Shown: positions 42,716-51,889 of the stretch, one piece after another
How positions within the stretch are numbered: position 1 is the first letter of the stretch
Layout: every line of letters begins with the position of its first letter
Assembly: GCA_963598415.1 (NCBI GenBank)
Contig: CAVBUH010000047.1
Location: 124,001 to 188,000, forward strand
DNA from: Colimorpha_A sp900556615
GTDB lineage: Bacteria; Bacillota; Clostridia; Oscillospirales; CAG-272
Reading direction: 5' to 3'
DNA: 64,000 nt
The notes under the pieces: generated by a model
The model's input: the letters and a program-made list of their open reading frames with translations, nothing else
The model's database searches: none
Told to the model about the DNA's origin: nothing
Program-made: the position numbers and the translations under genes

Positions 42716-44174
42716 GAAATTCTCAGAGCTTGCACAAGACGCAAAGCAAATTATTCTTCCCTTTGATCCTGAAATAAAAGAAATTGTATCCGATTCTTCA
42801 CAATGCCATCCGAACTGTCTTTTTATCTGTATAGACGGTCTGCACCGTGACGGACATGATTTTATCGACGAAGCAAGAAAAAGCGGAGCTTCCGCCTTTA
42901 TCGTCGCCGCTTCTCACACGGAAAGAAAAGCATCTCTCCTATCAAGCGAGCTTCCGTTTGCCGTCTATGATGATACACGGATCGGAGAAGCGCTCATCAC
43001 CTCCCGTTTTTTCGGGGAGCCGCAAAAAAAGCTTAAACTATTCGCAGTAACCGGAACTAACGGTAAAACAACCGTCGTTTCACTTTTAAATGCTATTTAC
43101 ACAATGGCGGGTTATTCCTGTCAAACCATCGGTACCCTCACCGGAAAGCTGACCACTCCCGATCCCTCCGTCTTATACAAAAGCCTTGCCGATTTTGTTG
43201 CGGATGGAGTCCAATACGTTTTTATGGAGGCGTCCTCTCATGCGCTTGCGCTCGGAAAACTCGAACCGATTACTTTTGAATGCGGAATTTTCACCAATCT
43301 GACGCCCGAGCATCTGGATTTTCACGGTTGCATGGATCATTACGCCGACGCAAAAGCAAAGCTGTTCAAAAAATCCGAACGGAGCATTTTAAACTCAGAC
43401 GATTCTTACTGCCGTCATATGATGCGAGCGGCGAAGGAAGCTTTTCTCTGTTCCGCCAGGCATGACGATTCTGATTTCTTTGCCAAAAATATCGTTCAAA
43501 ACGGAATTTACGGAATACAATACGATTTTATGACTACCGATTTAGTCTTTAAAATTAAATCCGGCATACCGGGGCTTTTCACGGTGATGAATACTATGGA
43601 GGCTGCCGCCGCCGCTTTAACCGGCGGAATCTCTCCCGATATTATCAGAGGGGCAATCGGTGGGTTTGCCGGTGTGAAAGGAAGACTCGAACGGGTAAGG
43701 ATACCTACAAACGATTTTTCCGTATACATCGACTTCGCTCACACTCCCGACGCGCTTGAAAACATTCTTCGCACTGTCAGAAGCTTTATGAATGAGAAAC
43801 AGAGGCTTGTCCTCGTTTTCGGCTGCGGAGGCGACAGAGATAAAACAAAGCGCCCTGTAATGGGTGCTATTGCAACACAGCTTGCCGATTTCGTAATCAT
43901 CACCGCGGATAACAGCAGAAGCGAAAAAACCTCCGATATCATCGATAATATTCTCTCCGGCGTGATGACCGATGCGGTTTATACCGTTATCGAAAACAGA
44001 AAAGAAGCCATTGAATACGCCGTCAGTACAGCCTGTCGCGATGATGTTATTCTTCTCACCGGAAAAGGTCACGAGGAATACGAGATTATGCCGGACGGAG
44101 TACATCCTTTTTCCGAAAAGGACATCGTGACGGAAGCCGCAAAAAAGTACATGAAATCAAGGGGACTGTTTTAA
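42714..44174 (+). CDS. murE: UDP-N-acetylmuramyl-tripeptide synthetase MurE
   Basis: A 486-residue Mur ligase that adds the third amino acid to UDP-MurNAc-L-Ala-D-Glu. The ATP site is AVTGTNGKTTVVSLL, MEASSHAL and the HLDFHG block follow, and the C-terminal specificity loop reads TADNSRSEKTSDI, close to the DNPR motif of meso-diaminopimelate enzymes with Pro replaced by Ser. Diaminopimelate is therefore the likely substrate. The TAA stop (44172-44174) is part of the terminal TTAA of an R1 repeat inserted at the gene end. A hairpin masks the start. Confidence 0.94.
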   Translation: MKFSELAQDAKQIILPFDPEIKEIVSDSSQCHPNCLFICIDGLHRDGHDFIDEARKSGASAFIVAASHTERKASLLSSELPFAVYDDTRIGEALITSRFFGEPQKKLKLFAVTGTNGKTTVVSLLNAIYTMAGYSCQTIGTLTGKLTTPDPSVLYKSLADFVADGVQYVFMEASSHALALGKLEPITFECGIFTNLTPEHLDFHGCMDHYADAKAKLFKKSERSILNSDDSYCRHMMRAAKEAFLCSARHDDSDFFAKNIVQNGIYGIQYDFMTTDLVFKIKSGIPGLFTVMNTMEAAAAALTGGISPDIIRGAIGGFAGVKGRLERVRIPTNDFSVYIDFAHTPDALENILRTVRSFMNEKQRLVLVFGCGGDRDKTKRPVMGAIATQLADFVIITADNSRSEKTSDIIDNILSGVMTDAVYTVIENRKEAIEYAVSTACRDDVILLTGKGHEEYEIMPDGVHPFSEKDIVTEAAKKYMKSRGLF

Positions 44175-44341
44175 GGCAATACCGTCGGGTGCACAGCTAA
44201 CGCCTTTATTGGGCATTTGCTTCCATCTTTTCCATCATACTTTACCAATTTCGTCGGCAGAGGAGTCACTCTTGCCTCCTCTGTCTGACGAAAAATCCAG
44301 TGGCACAACTGCACAACAATCATTGCGCGGTATTGCCTTAA
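44171..44341 (-). repeat. R1 repeat, copy 9, fused to the murE stop codon
   Basis: Inverted orientation: TTAAGGCAATACCGTCGGGT, then CAATTTCGTCGGCAGAGGAG, a short deletion around the CTCCTC region, and TCATTGCGCGGTATTGCCTT with final AA. It occupies the whole murE-murF gap apart from about 40 bases. Confidence 0.92.
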
Positions 44342-44380
44342 GTTCTTACCCAGACATATTTTTTATAACGGAGAAATATA

Positions 44381-45784
44381 ATGTTAGATCTTATCAAAGG
44401 AATATCGCCGGAAGAAACAGCCGCAGCGGTAAACGGAAAGCTTCTTTTCCTCGGAAATAAAAAAATAACCGGCGCATCTATAGATTCCAGGAGCATAAAG
44501 GACGGCGATCTTTTTGTCGCCATAAAGGGCGAAAAAACAGACGGTCATTGCTACATAGATGCCGCCTCACAAGCGGGAGCGGCAGCAGTACTTGTTGAAA
44601 ACTCCGACATCAGCATCAAACTGCCTCAAAAAAATAACTGTTCCGTTATATTGGTTAACAATACCGTTTTGGCTCTCGGAAAGCTTGCCAAAAAGCATAA
44701 AGAAGAACTGAATACGCTTACCGTTGCGGTCACGGGAAGCGTGGGAAAAACCACAACAAGACAATTTATCTATGCGGTACTCTCCTCCGAGATGAAAACG
44801 CATAAAACCGAAGGAAACTTCAATAACGAGCTTGGTCTTCCGCTTTCGGTGCTGAAGCTTGACAGTACATACAAGGCGTCTGTGCTGGAGCTTGGCATGA
44901 GCCAAAAAGGAGAGATTTCTTACCTTACCGACATAGTCCGCCCTGACATAGCGGTTATAACGAATATAGGCACCTCCCATATCGAATATCTCGGTTCAAG
45001 AGAAGCGATCCGCGACGCAAAATTGGAAATTTCAGAAGGACTCAGAGGTGACGGGAAGCTTATACTGAACGGAGATGAGCCTCTCCTTCTCGGAATCGAC
45101 AGCGCCTGCTATGTATCTCTTAAAAACACAGAAGCCGATTTCAGAGCCGCTAATATTTGTTATACCTCCGAGGGAATGAGTTTCAATGCCGTATGCCCTG
45201 ACAGAATAATAAAGAACTGTCTGATACCCACTCTTGGTGAACACACAGTGCTCGACGCAATGTTCGCCGTAGCCTGTGGTTTTTATGCCGGAATATCCGA
45301 CGACGGCATAAGAAAAGGTCTTGCCGCCTTTGAAGCCGTCGGAATGAGACAGAACATCATAAAACACGGTGAAGTAACTTTTATTCTTGACTATTATAAT
45401 GCAAGTCCCGAATCCATAAAGGCTTCGCTCACCGTAACCAAACAGCTTGCCGAAGAGTGCGGAGGCAGAACGGTTGCCGTTATCGGAAACGTTCTCGAAC
45501 TCGGAAACAAATCCGAGGAGCTTCACCGCTCCGTAGGAAGCTATGCCGCCTCTCTGAGCTGCGATCTTTTCTTTGCTTTCGGAGAAGACGCCTGCCTTGC
45601 CGCCCTTCAGGCAAAAGAAGATGGCATAAATGAAAATTCAGTCTTTACCTTTCCGGATATTTCCGATCCTGCCGCCATATCTGAAGCAATAACCGAACAT
45701 ATAAAACCCGGCGACTGCATACTTATTAAAGCGAGCCGTTCCATCCACATGGAGCGGGTAGCGGATATTCTTCTCGGAAAATAA
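44381..45784 (+). CDS. murF: UDP-N-acetylmuramoyl-tripeptide-D-alanyl-D-alanine ligase MurF
   Basis: A 467-residue Mur ligase that adds D-Ala-D-Ala. SIDSRSIKDGDLFVAIKGEK is the N-terminal UDP-binding block, AVTGSVGKTTTRQFI the ATP site, EGNFNNELGLPLSVL and LELGMSQKGEI are MurF signatures, and DYYNASPESIKASL the C-terminal motif. The ribosome binding site is CGGAG before ATG 44381, supplied by sequence just after the R1 repeat. Confidence 0.96.
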   Translation: MLDLIKGISPEETAAAVNGKLLFLGNKKITGASIDSRSIKDGDLFVAIKGEKTDGHCYIDAASQAGAAAVLVENSDISIKLPQKNNCSVILVNNTVLALGKLAKKHKEELNTLTVAVTGSVGKTTTRQFIYAVLSSEMKTHKTEGNFNNELGLPLSVLKLDSTYKASVLELGMSQKGEISYLTDIVRPDIAVITNIGTSHIEYLGSREAIRDAKLEISEGLRGDGKLILNGDEPLLLGIDSACYVSLKNTEADFRAANICYTSEGMSFNAVCPDRIIKNCLIPTLGEHTVLDAMFAVACGFYAGISDDGIRKGLAAFEAVGMRQNIIKHGEVTFILDYYNASPESIKASLTVTKQLAEECGGRTVAVIGNVLELGNKSEELHRSVGSYAASLSCDLFFAFGEDACLAALQAKEDGINENSVFTFPDISDPAAISEAITEHIKPGDCILIKASRSIHMERVADILLGK

Positions 45785-45853
45785 ATCCTTCGGATTCTCT
45801 GCCGCTGTATAAAATCTTCATCAAGCCGGAAAAAGAAAGGAAATACAAGCATC

Positions 45854-46843
45854 ATGTCGGTATTTTATATTATAACCTTGCTTACCACTCTTCTCTTAAC
45901 AGCGCTGATTCTGCGCTTCCTGATTCCTGTCCTGAAAAGTAAAAAAATGGGACAGAAAATTCTCGATATCGGTCCCCGCTGGCATAAATCCAAGGAAGGT
46001 ACTCCGACAATGGGAGGGCTATCCTTTATCATTTCTTTTTCCGTTGTCAGCGCAGTTATGCTCTTAATAGCCGTGTATAATGGAAGCGCCGACAATATCC
46101 TTTCGGCAGTGCTGACCGGTTTTCTTGCCCTCGGAAATGGGCTTATCGGCGTCATAGACGATAGAACGAAGTTCTCAAAGGGTAAGAACGAGGGGCTTCT
46201 TTCCTGGCAAAAATACCTGCTTCAGCTTGCCCTCTGCGTGGTATATCTCTTTTTCATGAAATATTTTGATTTCATAAATACCTCCATATATATTCCTTTC
46301 TTCAAAAAAACGCTTGAACTTGGTATTGTGTACTATCCTCTTGCGATAATTCTTATTACGGGAGTCGTCAACAGCGTCAACCTCACAGACGGTATCGACG
46401 GTCTTGCGGCAGCCGAAACCGCCATTGTTTCTGCGTTCTTCTCCGCAGTGGCATTTACACTCGGAAGCATGACTCTTGCTGTTTTTTCCGGCGCCGCCGT
46501 CGGCTGCTGCCTTGGATTTTTAATATACAATTTCTATCCGGCAAAGGTATTTATGGGTGACACCGGTTCCCTGTTCCTCGGAGGTCTGGTTGCCGGAATG
46601 GCTTTCATGGCAAACAATCCCTTGATTATCATTGTTGTGGGCATTATGTATATCTGCGAGTCGCTCTCCGATATTATCCAGGTCTTGTATTTCAAACTCA
46701 CACATGGCAGGCGCTTCTTCAAAATGGCGCCTATTCACCATCACTTTGAAAAATGCGGATGGAGTGAAATAAAAATTGTATCGGTCTTTTCGTTAATCAC
46801 ACTGCTGATGAGTGCGCTTGCATATATCTTCGATATCATTTAA
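45854..46843 (+). CDS. mraY: Phospho-MurNAc-pentapeptide transferase MraY
   Basis: A 329-residue, ten-helix enzyme that makes lipid I on undecaprenyl phosphate. GTPTMGGLSFI, the cytoplasmic-loop aspartates in GVIDDRTKF, NSVNLTDGIDGLAAAE, VFMGDTGSLFLGG and APIHHHFEKCGWSE are all present. The ribosome binding site is GAAAGGA before ATG 45854. murD, normally next, is missing; ftsW follows after 22 bases. Confidence 0.97.
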   Translation: MSVFYIITLLTTLLLTALILRFLIPVLKSKKMGQKILDIGPRWHKSKEGTPTMGGLSFIISFSVVSAVMLLIAVYNGSADNILSAVLTGFLALGNGLIGVIDDRTKFSKGKNEGLLSWQKYLLQLALCVVYLFFMKYFDFINTSIYIPFFKKTLELGIVYYPLAIILITGVVNSVNLTDGIDGLAAAETAIVSAFFSAVAFTLGSMTLAVFSGAAVGCCLGFLIYNFYPAKVFMGDTGSLFLGGLVAGMAFMANNPLIIIVVGIMYICESLSDIIQVLYFKLTHGRRFFKMAPIHHHFEKCGWSEIKIVSVFSLITLLMSALAYIFDII

Positions 46844-46865
46844 ATACCTTGAAGGCGGAAAAACA

Positions 46866-48338
46866 ATGAACAATAACAATTCCGGAAACACTTCAAAAAA
46901 CGAATATAAGGTCCGGCGTTCTAATCTTACCAGGGAAGAGGCAAGAAAAAAAACGGTTCGCCGCCCCGCAAATGAACGAAAGGTTCAGACCGGAGCGCAA
47001 GCCGCGCCGCCTCACATTTCCCAAACGAGACAGCAGTCGTCTCAGCCCCCTCAGGCGAACGGAGCAGTCGCTTCTTATACAAAAGCAGACTATGCAAAAG
47101 GAATTGTTCCCGAAGCTGTCAGAACAAACAGCAGCGACACCAACGCCAGAATAGAGAAAAAACGAAAGAAATCTCGTAAAAACGATTTTATTAAGCCAAC
47201 GGATATCGTCAGAATAAAAGGAAGTTATGACCGCATACTTTTGATTCTTGTGATTATTCTGACGCTGTTCGGATTGATAATGGACTTTTCGGCAAGCTAT
47301 GCTTACGCTTACAGCAGCACGGGCGACAGCTTCCATTTTGTAAAGCGACAGATAATTTGGGCGGCGGCGGGTTTTGTCGCAATGTTTGTCGCAATGCATT
47401 TTGATTATCGCTGGATGCGAAAAGTGACCGTACCGGTTTTCATCGCTGTTATAATACTTCTTATAGCGGTTTTGGCAACCGGAATCGCAAGCGGAGTAGC
47501 CCAGAGATGGATATTGATCGGTCCTATCACTATACAGCCGTCTGAATTTATGAAAACAGCGCTCGTTTTACTGCTTGCGCTCTATATTGCAAGAAACCAG
47601 GATCGAATCACGAACTATCGTAATTTCTGGCAATCCTCTATATACGGAATGTTTATTCCGACCGCTATTGTAGGAGTTGTCTGCGTTCTGATCGCGCTCG
47701 AAAAGCATTTTTCCGGAACCATCATTGTATTTCTTATCGGAATGGTTGTTATTTTCGCCGGAGGCGCGAGGAAAGGCTGGTTCATCGGCGCAGGCGCCTC
47801 TGCCGCTGCGATCATCATTCCCGCCATTATGTTTGTTCCCTATGCAAAAGAACGTGTTGATATGTGGCTGCACCCTGAAAACTATTCTCCAACGGGAAAA
47901 ATATGGCAAACGCTTCAAGGGCTGTACGCAATCGGATCAGGAGGACTTTTTGGAGTCGGCCTCGGAAACAGCCGTCAAAAACATCTTTATGTCTCTCAGC
48001 CGCAAAACGACTTCGTATTTTCCATTATCGCTGAAGAGCTTGGCTTTGCCGGCGCTATTCTTGTCATTATATTATTTATGCTGCTCATATGGAGAGGGTT
48101 TGTAATTGCCCTTAAAGCTCCCGATACCTTCTCCTCCCTCGTCGTTATCGGTCTTACCAGCAAGGTAGCAATCCAGGCGATTCTTAATATCGCCGTTGTC
48201 ACGAATACCATTCCCAACACCGGTATCAGCCTACCATTCTTCAGCTATGGCGGCACCGCTCTCCTTATGCAGCTTGCCGAAATGGGAATCATTCTGTCTA
48301 TATCGCGTTATTCTTACCAACGCAATCCGCAATTATGA
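46866..48338 (+). CDS. ftsW: SEDS peptidoglycan polymerase FtsW/SpoVE type
   Basis: A 490-residue SEDS glycosyltransferase that polymerises lipid II with a partner class B PBP. The first 115 residues are hydrophilic and basic (disordered), unusual for FtsW. Ten membrane helices follow, with the catalytic-loop Asp in MFVAMHFDYRWMR, RWILIGPITIQPSEFMKTAL, KIWQTLQGLYAIGSGGLFGV, FSIIAEELGFAG and TGISLPFFSYGGTALL. ATG 46866 (GGCGGAAAAACA upstream) replaces an upstream frame extension into mraY. In this sporeformer it could serve as SpoVE together with the SpoVD-like PBP. Confidence 0.94.
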   Translation: MNNNNSGNTSKNEYKVRRSNLTREEARKKTVRRPANERKVQTGAQAAPPHISQTRQQSSQPPQANGAVASYTKADYAKGIVPEAVRTNSSDTNARIEKKRKKSRKNDFIKPTDIVRIKGSYDRILLILVIILTLFGLIMDFSASYAYAYSSTGDSFHFVKRQIIWAAAGFVAMFVAMHFDYRWMRKVTVPVFIAVIILLIAVLATGIASGVAQRWILIGPITIQPSEFMKTALVLLLALYIARNQDRITNYRNFWQSSIYGMFIPTAIVGVVCVLIALEKHFSGTIIVFLIGMVVIFAGGARKGWFIGAGASAAAIIIPAIMFVPYAKERVDMWLHPENYSPTGKIWQTLQGLYAIGSGGLFGVGLGNSRQKHLYVSQPQNDFVFSIIAEELGFAGAILVIILFMLLIWRGFVIALKAPDTFSSLVVIGLTSKVAIQAILNIAVVTNTIPNTGISLPFFSYGGTALLMQLAEMGIILSISRYSYQRNPQL

Positions 48339-48364
48339 AAATTCATTGAAAGGTAGCATCGGAT

Positions 48365-49486
48365 ATGAGAGTACTCATGACCGGAGGCGGTACCGGAGGG
48401 CATATCAATCCGGCTATTGCCATTGCCAAAACGATTCAGAAAAATGAACCGGATTCCAAAATCGCTTTTGTCGGAACCTCACGCGGCATGGAAAATCGAC
48501 TTATTCCCAAAGAGGGGTTTCCTATATACCACATAGAAATGCGAGGACTGAGACGCGGCTTTTCTCTTTCCAATCTGAAAACCTTACAGCTTATGATAAC
48601 GTCGGTAGGAAAAGCCAAAAAGCTTATCCGAGAGTTTAAACCGGATATCGCAATTGGTACCGGAGGATATGTTTGCTGGCCTCTTATAAAAGCAGCTTCC
48701 GAAATGGGTATTCCAACGGCGCTTCATGAATCAAATGCGCTTGCCGGAGTAGCGGTAAAGCTTCTCGCTCCAAAAATAGATATCCTATTCACAAATTTTG
48801 AACAAACCGCCGAACAGATAAAGCACTGTAAAAAAATCGTTCATGTCGGGAACCCATTAAAAAACGGTTTTACCGACGTCACGCATGAAGAAGCAAGAAA
48901 AACACTCGGATTTGAAGGAAAATACCGATATTCTATTCTCTCCTGCGGAGGCAGCCTCGGAGCGGAAAGAATCAATTCCGAGATATTGAAAATGATGACC
49001 GAGTACTCTTCTAAGCATCCGGAAATACATCACCTTCACCAGGCGGGCGTAGGAAATTATAAAACGGTAAAAACCGAATTCGATCGCCTCGGACTCGATC
49101 GTTTTTCTAATCTTTCTCTTGTAGATTATATCTACGATATGCCCTTACGTCTTGCCGCTGCGGATATCGTCATAAACCGTGCCGGTGCTATGACAATATC
49201 AGAGCTTGCTCTTCTGAAAAAGCCTTCTATTCTCATCCCTTCTCCTAACGTTACTGATAATCATCAGTATAAAAACGCTAAAGTTCTTGCCGACGCCGGC
49301 GCCGTCGTTATGATAGAAGAAAAAAATCTTGAAAATGTCTTTCTCTCCGATGCTGTTGAAAAATTACTCGGCAATCGGAGTGAGCGAAGAGAGATGGCGG
49401 AGAAATTCGGCAAATTTGCCATAAAAAATGCAGATTTTTTGATATATAATGAGATAAAAAAACTTGTAAATTTGAGAAAAATGTGA
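48365..49486 (+). CDS. murG: UDP-GlcNAc transferase MurG
   Basis: A 373-residue GT28 enzyme that converts lipid I to lipid II at the inner membrane face. TGGGTGGHINPAIAIA is the first G loop, IGTGGYVCWPLIKAA and ALHESNALAGVAVKLL follow, CGGSLGAERIN is the second G loop, and INRAGAMTISELALLKKPSI the UDP-GlcNAc site. The ribosome binding site is GAAAGG before ATG 48365. Confidence 0.97.
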   Translation: MRVLMTGGGTGGHINPAIAIAKTIQKNEPDSKIAFVGTSRGMENRLIPKEGFPIYHIEMRGLRRGFSLSNLKTLQLMITSVGKAKKLIREFKPDIAIGTGGYVCWPLIKAASEMGIPTALHESNALAGVAVKLLAPKIDILFTNFEQTAEQIKHCKKIVHVGNPLKNGFTDVTHEEARKTLGFEGKYRYSILSCGGSLGAERINSEILKMMTEYSSKHPEIHHLHQAGVGNYKTVKTEFDRLGLDRFSNLSLVDYIYDMPLRLAAADIVINRAGAMTISELALLKKPSILIPSPNVTDNHQYKNAKVLADAGAVVMIEEKNLENVFLSDAVEKLLGNRSERREMAEKFGKFAIKNADFLIYNEIKKLVNLRKM

Positions 49487-49559
49487 TATACTGTTGGTAT
49501 GCCGAATTTCGCGGCAAATATCGGAAGGGATTTTGCGCTCAAACGCGCCTGATCATATT

Positions 49560-50423
49560 ATGAACAGTGCCGGTGTAAACGCGGAAGTGAAAAGCGGTCT
49601 GAATAACGCCGAGCTCGTCAATAAAGATTCCTTCGAGCGTCTTAAGTCTAAAAACCGCCGCAAAGAATTCCGCAGAAGAATTTTCTATTTTTTTATCTCC
49701 GTCCTTCTCTGCGCGGTAGTCGCCTTGGTGTGTATTATTTTTTTCTTCGGTCTAAAACATGTTGAGATACGCGGAAACGAAAAATATTCTCAGGACGAGA
49801 TCCTCGCTGTTTGCAGTTTTGAAGAAAACGTTAACCTTTTCGGAATTGATTTTGACGCTGCTGAAGACCTGATAACCGGCAATTTTCCTTATATTCGAGG
49901 GGTAAATTTTAAAAGAGTTTTTCCCTCCACCTTAATCATAACGGTTTTCGAAGACGCTCCTGCATGGTTTACACAGATTGCAGGCGACTGGTTTGTTCTG
50001 TCAGACGATTTACGGGTAATATCTCGTTATAATATGAAAGAAGAAATAGAATTGCTCGGTCTTCCCCTTACTTACATAAATCTCCCTGAAGTAAATTATG
50101 CCGTCACGGGCGAAACCGTCAAATTCACAAAAGCGTCCAATTATGATTATATTGTATCTTTTTTGAAAGAACTTGACGATTATGAATTTTTTTCATCGGT
50201 GGATTCAATAGACGCTTCTGACAGATACCATATTTCGGTTTACTCCGGCAATGGAAAATATAAAATAAATATCGGAACATCTGAAAATCTCGACGCCAAA
50301 ATCAAATTTGTTATGAAGGTTATTGAAGAAGCTTTTGATGAAAATACCATCGCTTCCATCGATGTGGAATATCTCACTTCAATCATTGTCCTGAAGCAGG
50401 ACGAGCTTTTCATATATCCTTGA
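49560..50423 (+). CDS. ftsQ: Cell division protein FtsQ/DivIB
   Basis: A 287-residue bitopic protein. A basic cytoplasmic segment precedes a membrane helix (about 45-67, IFYFFISVLLCAVVALVCII). The POTRA domain begins HVEIRGNEKYSQDEILAVCS (70-90), and the FtsQ/DivIB beta domain includes PYIRGVNFKRVFPSTLIITV. It acts with the FtsL-like protein in the divisome. Start: ATG 49560 lacks a ribosome binding site; GGAAGG (49523-49528) sits before an in-frame TTG at 49533, so nine more residues are possible. murC and murB are not in the usual positions upstream. Confidence 0.9.
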   Translation: MNSAGVNAEVKSGLNNAELVNKDSFERLKSKNRRKEFRRRIFYFFISVLLCAVVALVCIIFFFGLKHVEIRGNEKYSQDEILAVCSFEENVNLFGIDFDAAEDLITGNFPYIRGVNFKRVFPSTLIITVFEDAPAWFTQIAGDWFVLSDDLRVISRYNMKEEIELLGLPLTYINLPEVNYAVTGETVKFTKASNYDYIVSFLKELDDYEFFSSVDSIDASDRYHISVYSGNGKYKINIGTSENLDAKIKFVMKVIEEAFDENTIASIDVEYLTSIIVLKQDELFIYP

Positions 50424-50467
50424 ATGGGATCAAATTGTTAATATATAGTTAATTTTTTAAAAAAGTA

Positions 50468-50496
50468 TTGCATAGTTTTGCGAAAAATATTATCAT
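50468..50496 (+). promoter_or_regulatory. Possible ftsZ promoter
   Basis: TTGCAT (50468-50473) and TATCAT (50491-50496) with a 17-base spacer in the 156-base gap before ftsZ. Confidence 0.5.
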
Positions 50497-50579
50497 TATT
50501 AGTGTATATCTGTGTACAGATACTTTTTTATGGTAATAATAAAATAAAGGTCTATTAAAGTTTTTAGGAGGATACATAT

Positions 50580-51716
50580 ATGCCATTCGAGCTCGAAGAA
50601 AATTATGACAGCGGCGTTAATATAAAGGTCGTAGGTGTCGGCGGAGGAGGAAGCAATGCCGTAAACCGTATGATTGAGACAAACATTCGCGGTGTTGAAT
50701 TCATCGCCATTAATACTGACAAACAGGCTCTTATGCGTTCCGCAGCCCCCAAGAAGATTCCGATAGGCGACAAAATTACAAAAGGACACGGGGCCGGCGC
50801 GAATCCGGACATCGGTGCCAGAGCCGCAGAGGAAAGTCAGGAGGAAATCGCTTCCGCGCTAAAGGGAGCCGATATGGTTTTCATAACCGCGGGTATGGGA
50901 GGCGGAACCGGAACAGGCGCAGCACCTGTCGTTGCAAAGCTTGCCCGGGATATGGATATTCTTACTATCGGTATCGTAACAAAACCTTTCAATTTTGAGG
51001 GCAGAAGAAGAATGGAAGCAGCAGAGAGCGGTATCGAGCGTTTCCGCGATTCCGTTGATTCTCTTATCATTATTCCGAACGAGAGATTAAAACAAATTTC
51101 CGAAACAAGAATTACTTTTGCAAACGCTTTTGCCGAGGCAGATAATGTTCTCCGTCGCGGTGTTCAAAGTATTTCCGACCTTATTAATGTTCCCGGAATC
51201 GTAAACCTTGATTTTGCCGATGTGACCGCTGTAATGCAGAATGCCGGCGCTGCTCATATGGGCGTAGGAACCGCTACAGGCAAGGATAAGGCAACGGAAG
51301 CCGCCAAGCTCGCTATTTCAAGTCCGCTTCTTGAAACGTCAATACAGGGTGCAAGAGGCATTCTTATCAACATTACCGCTTCTCCCGACATCGGGCTTGA
51401 AGAAATTGATACCGCTTCCACTATTATTGCGGAAGAAGCTCACCCCGACGCTCAAATCATTTGGGGTGCTGCGTTTGACGATACTCTTGAGGATACCATG
51501 TCTATCACGGTCGTAGCCACCGGCTTTGAAGGCGAGAAGAAAGAAGCAAAGAAGGAAGTTAAGAGCACTTCCGCACAAAAGATTTCACATCCTGCTCAGG
51601 AGTCGGTTCAGGAAAAAAAGACTGTTGAATTAAACGACAGCGATGAAAACGAGGAAATATCCGATGATGATTTCATTGATTTGTGGGATATTGTAAAGAA
51701 AAAGAGAAGCAAATAA
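50580..51716 (+). CDS. ftsZ: Cell division protein FtsZ
   Basis: A 378-residue tubulin-like GTPase forming the Z ring. VGVGGGGSNAVNRMI, the tubulin signature GMGGGTGTGAAPVVAKLA, NERL, and the synergy loop NLDFADVTAVMQNAG are intact. The linker (about 325-355) is Lys/Glu-rich. The C-terminal peptide reads DDDFIDLWDIVKKKRSK; the usual IPTFLRR core is replaced by IDLWDIV with a basic end. A strong ribosome binding site (AGGAGG) precedes ATG 50580. An R2 repeat starts four bases after the stop and separates the gene from its terminator. Confidence 0.98.
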   Translation: MPFELEENYDSGVNIKVVGVGGGGSNAVNRMIETNIRGVEFIAINTDKQALMRSAAPKKIPIGDKITKGHGAGANPDIGARAAEESQEEIASALKGADMVFITAGMGGGTGTGAAPVVAKLARDMDILTIGIVTKPFNFEGRRRMEAAESGIERFRDSVDSLIIIPNERLKQISETRITFANAFAEADNVLRRGVQSISDLINVPGIVNLDFADVTAVMQNAGAAHMGVGTATGKDKATEAAKLAISSPLLETSIQGARGILINITASPDIGLEEIDTASTIIAEEAHPDAQIIWGAAFDDTLEDTMSITVVATGFEGEKKEAKKEVKSTSAQKISHPAQESVQEKKTVELNDSDENEEISDDDFIDLWDIVKKKRSK

Positions 51717-51720
51717 GATT

Positions 51721-51881
51721 GGGGAACCTCTAAAAATTTAATGTTCCCAGACCAGCAATCGGTAGTCAAAACAAAAATTCGACAGACAGCGTATATATAT
51801 ACCTGATAAGATTTTTTGTGACCGACGAATGGCGGAAAACAGTTCGATTTGGAATTGGGGCAGTGAATTTTTAGAGGTACC
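51721..51881 (+). repeat. R2 repeat, best-preserved copy
   Basis: The ends are inverted: GGGAACCTCTAAAAATT at the left and AATTTTTAGAGGTACC at the right. Inside are GTCAAAACAAAAATTCGACA and GACAGCGTATA, and GTGACCGACGAATGGCGGAA. It begins four bases after the ftsZ stop and lies before the ftsZ terminator. Confidence 0.8.
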
Positions 51882-51889
51882 GTTATATA

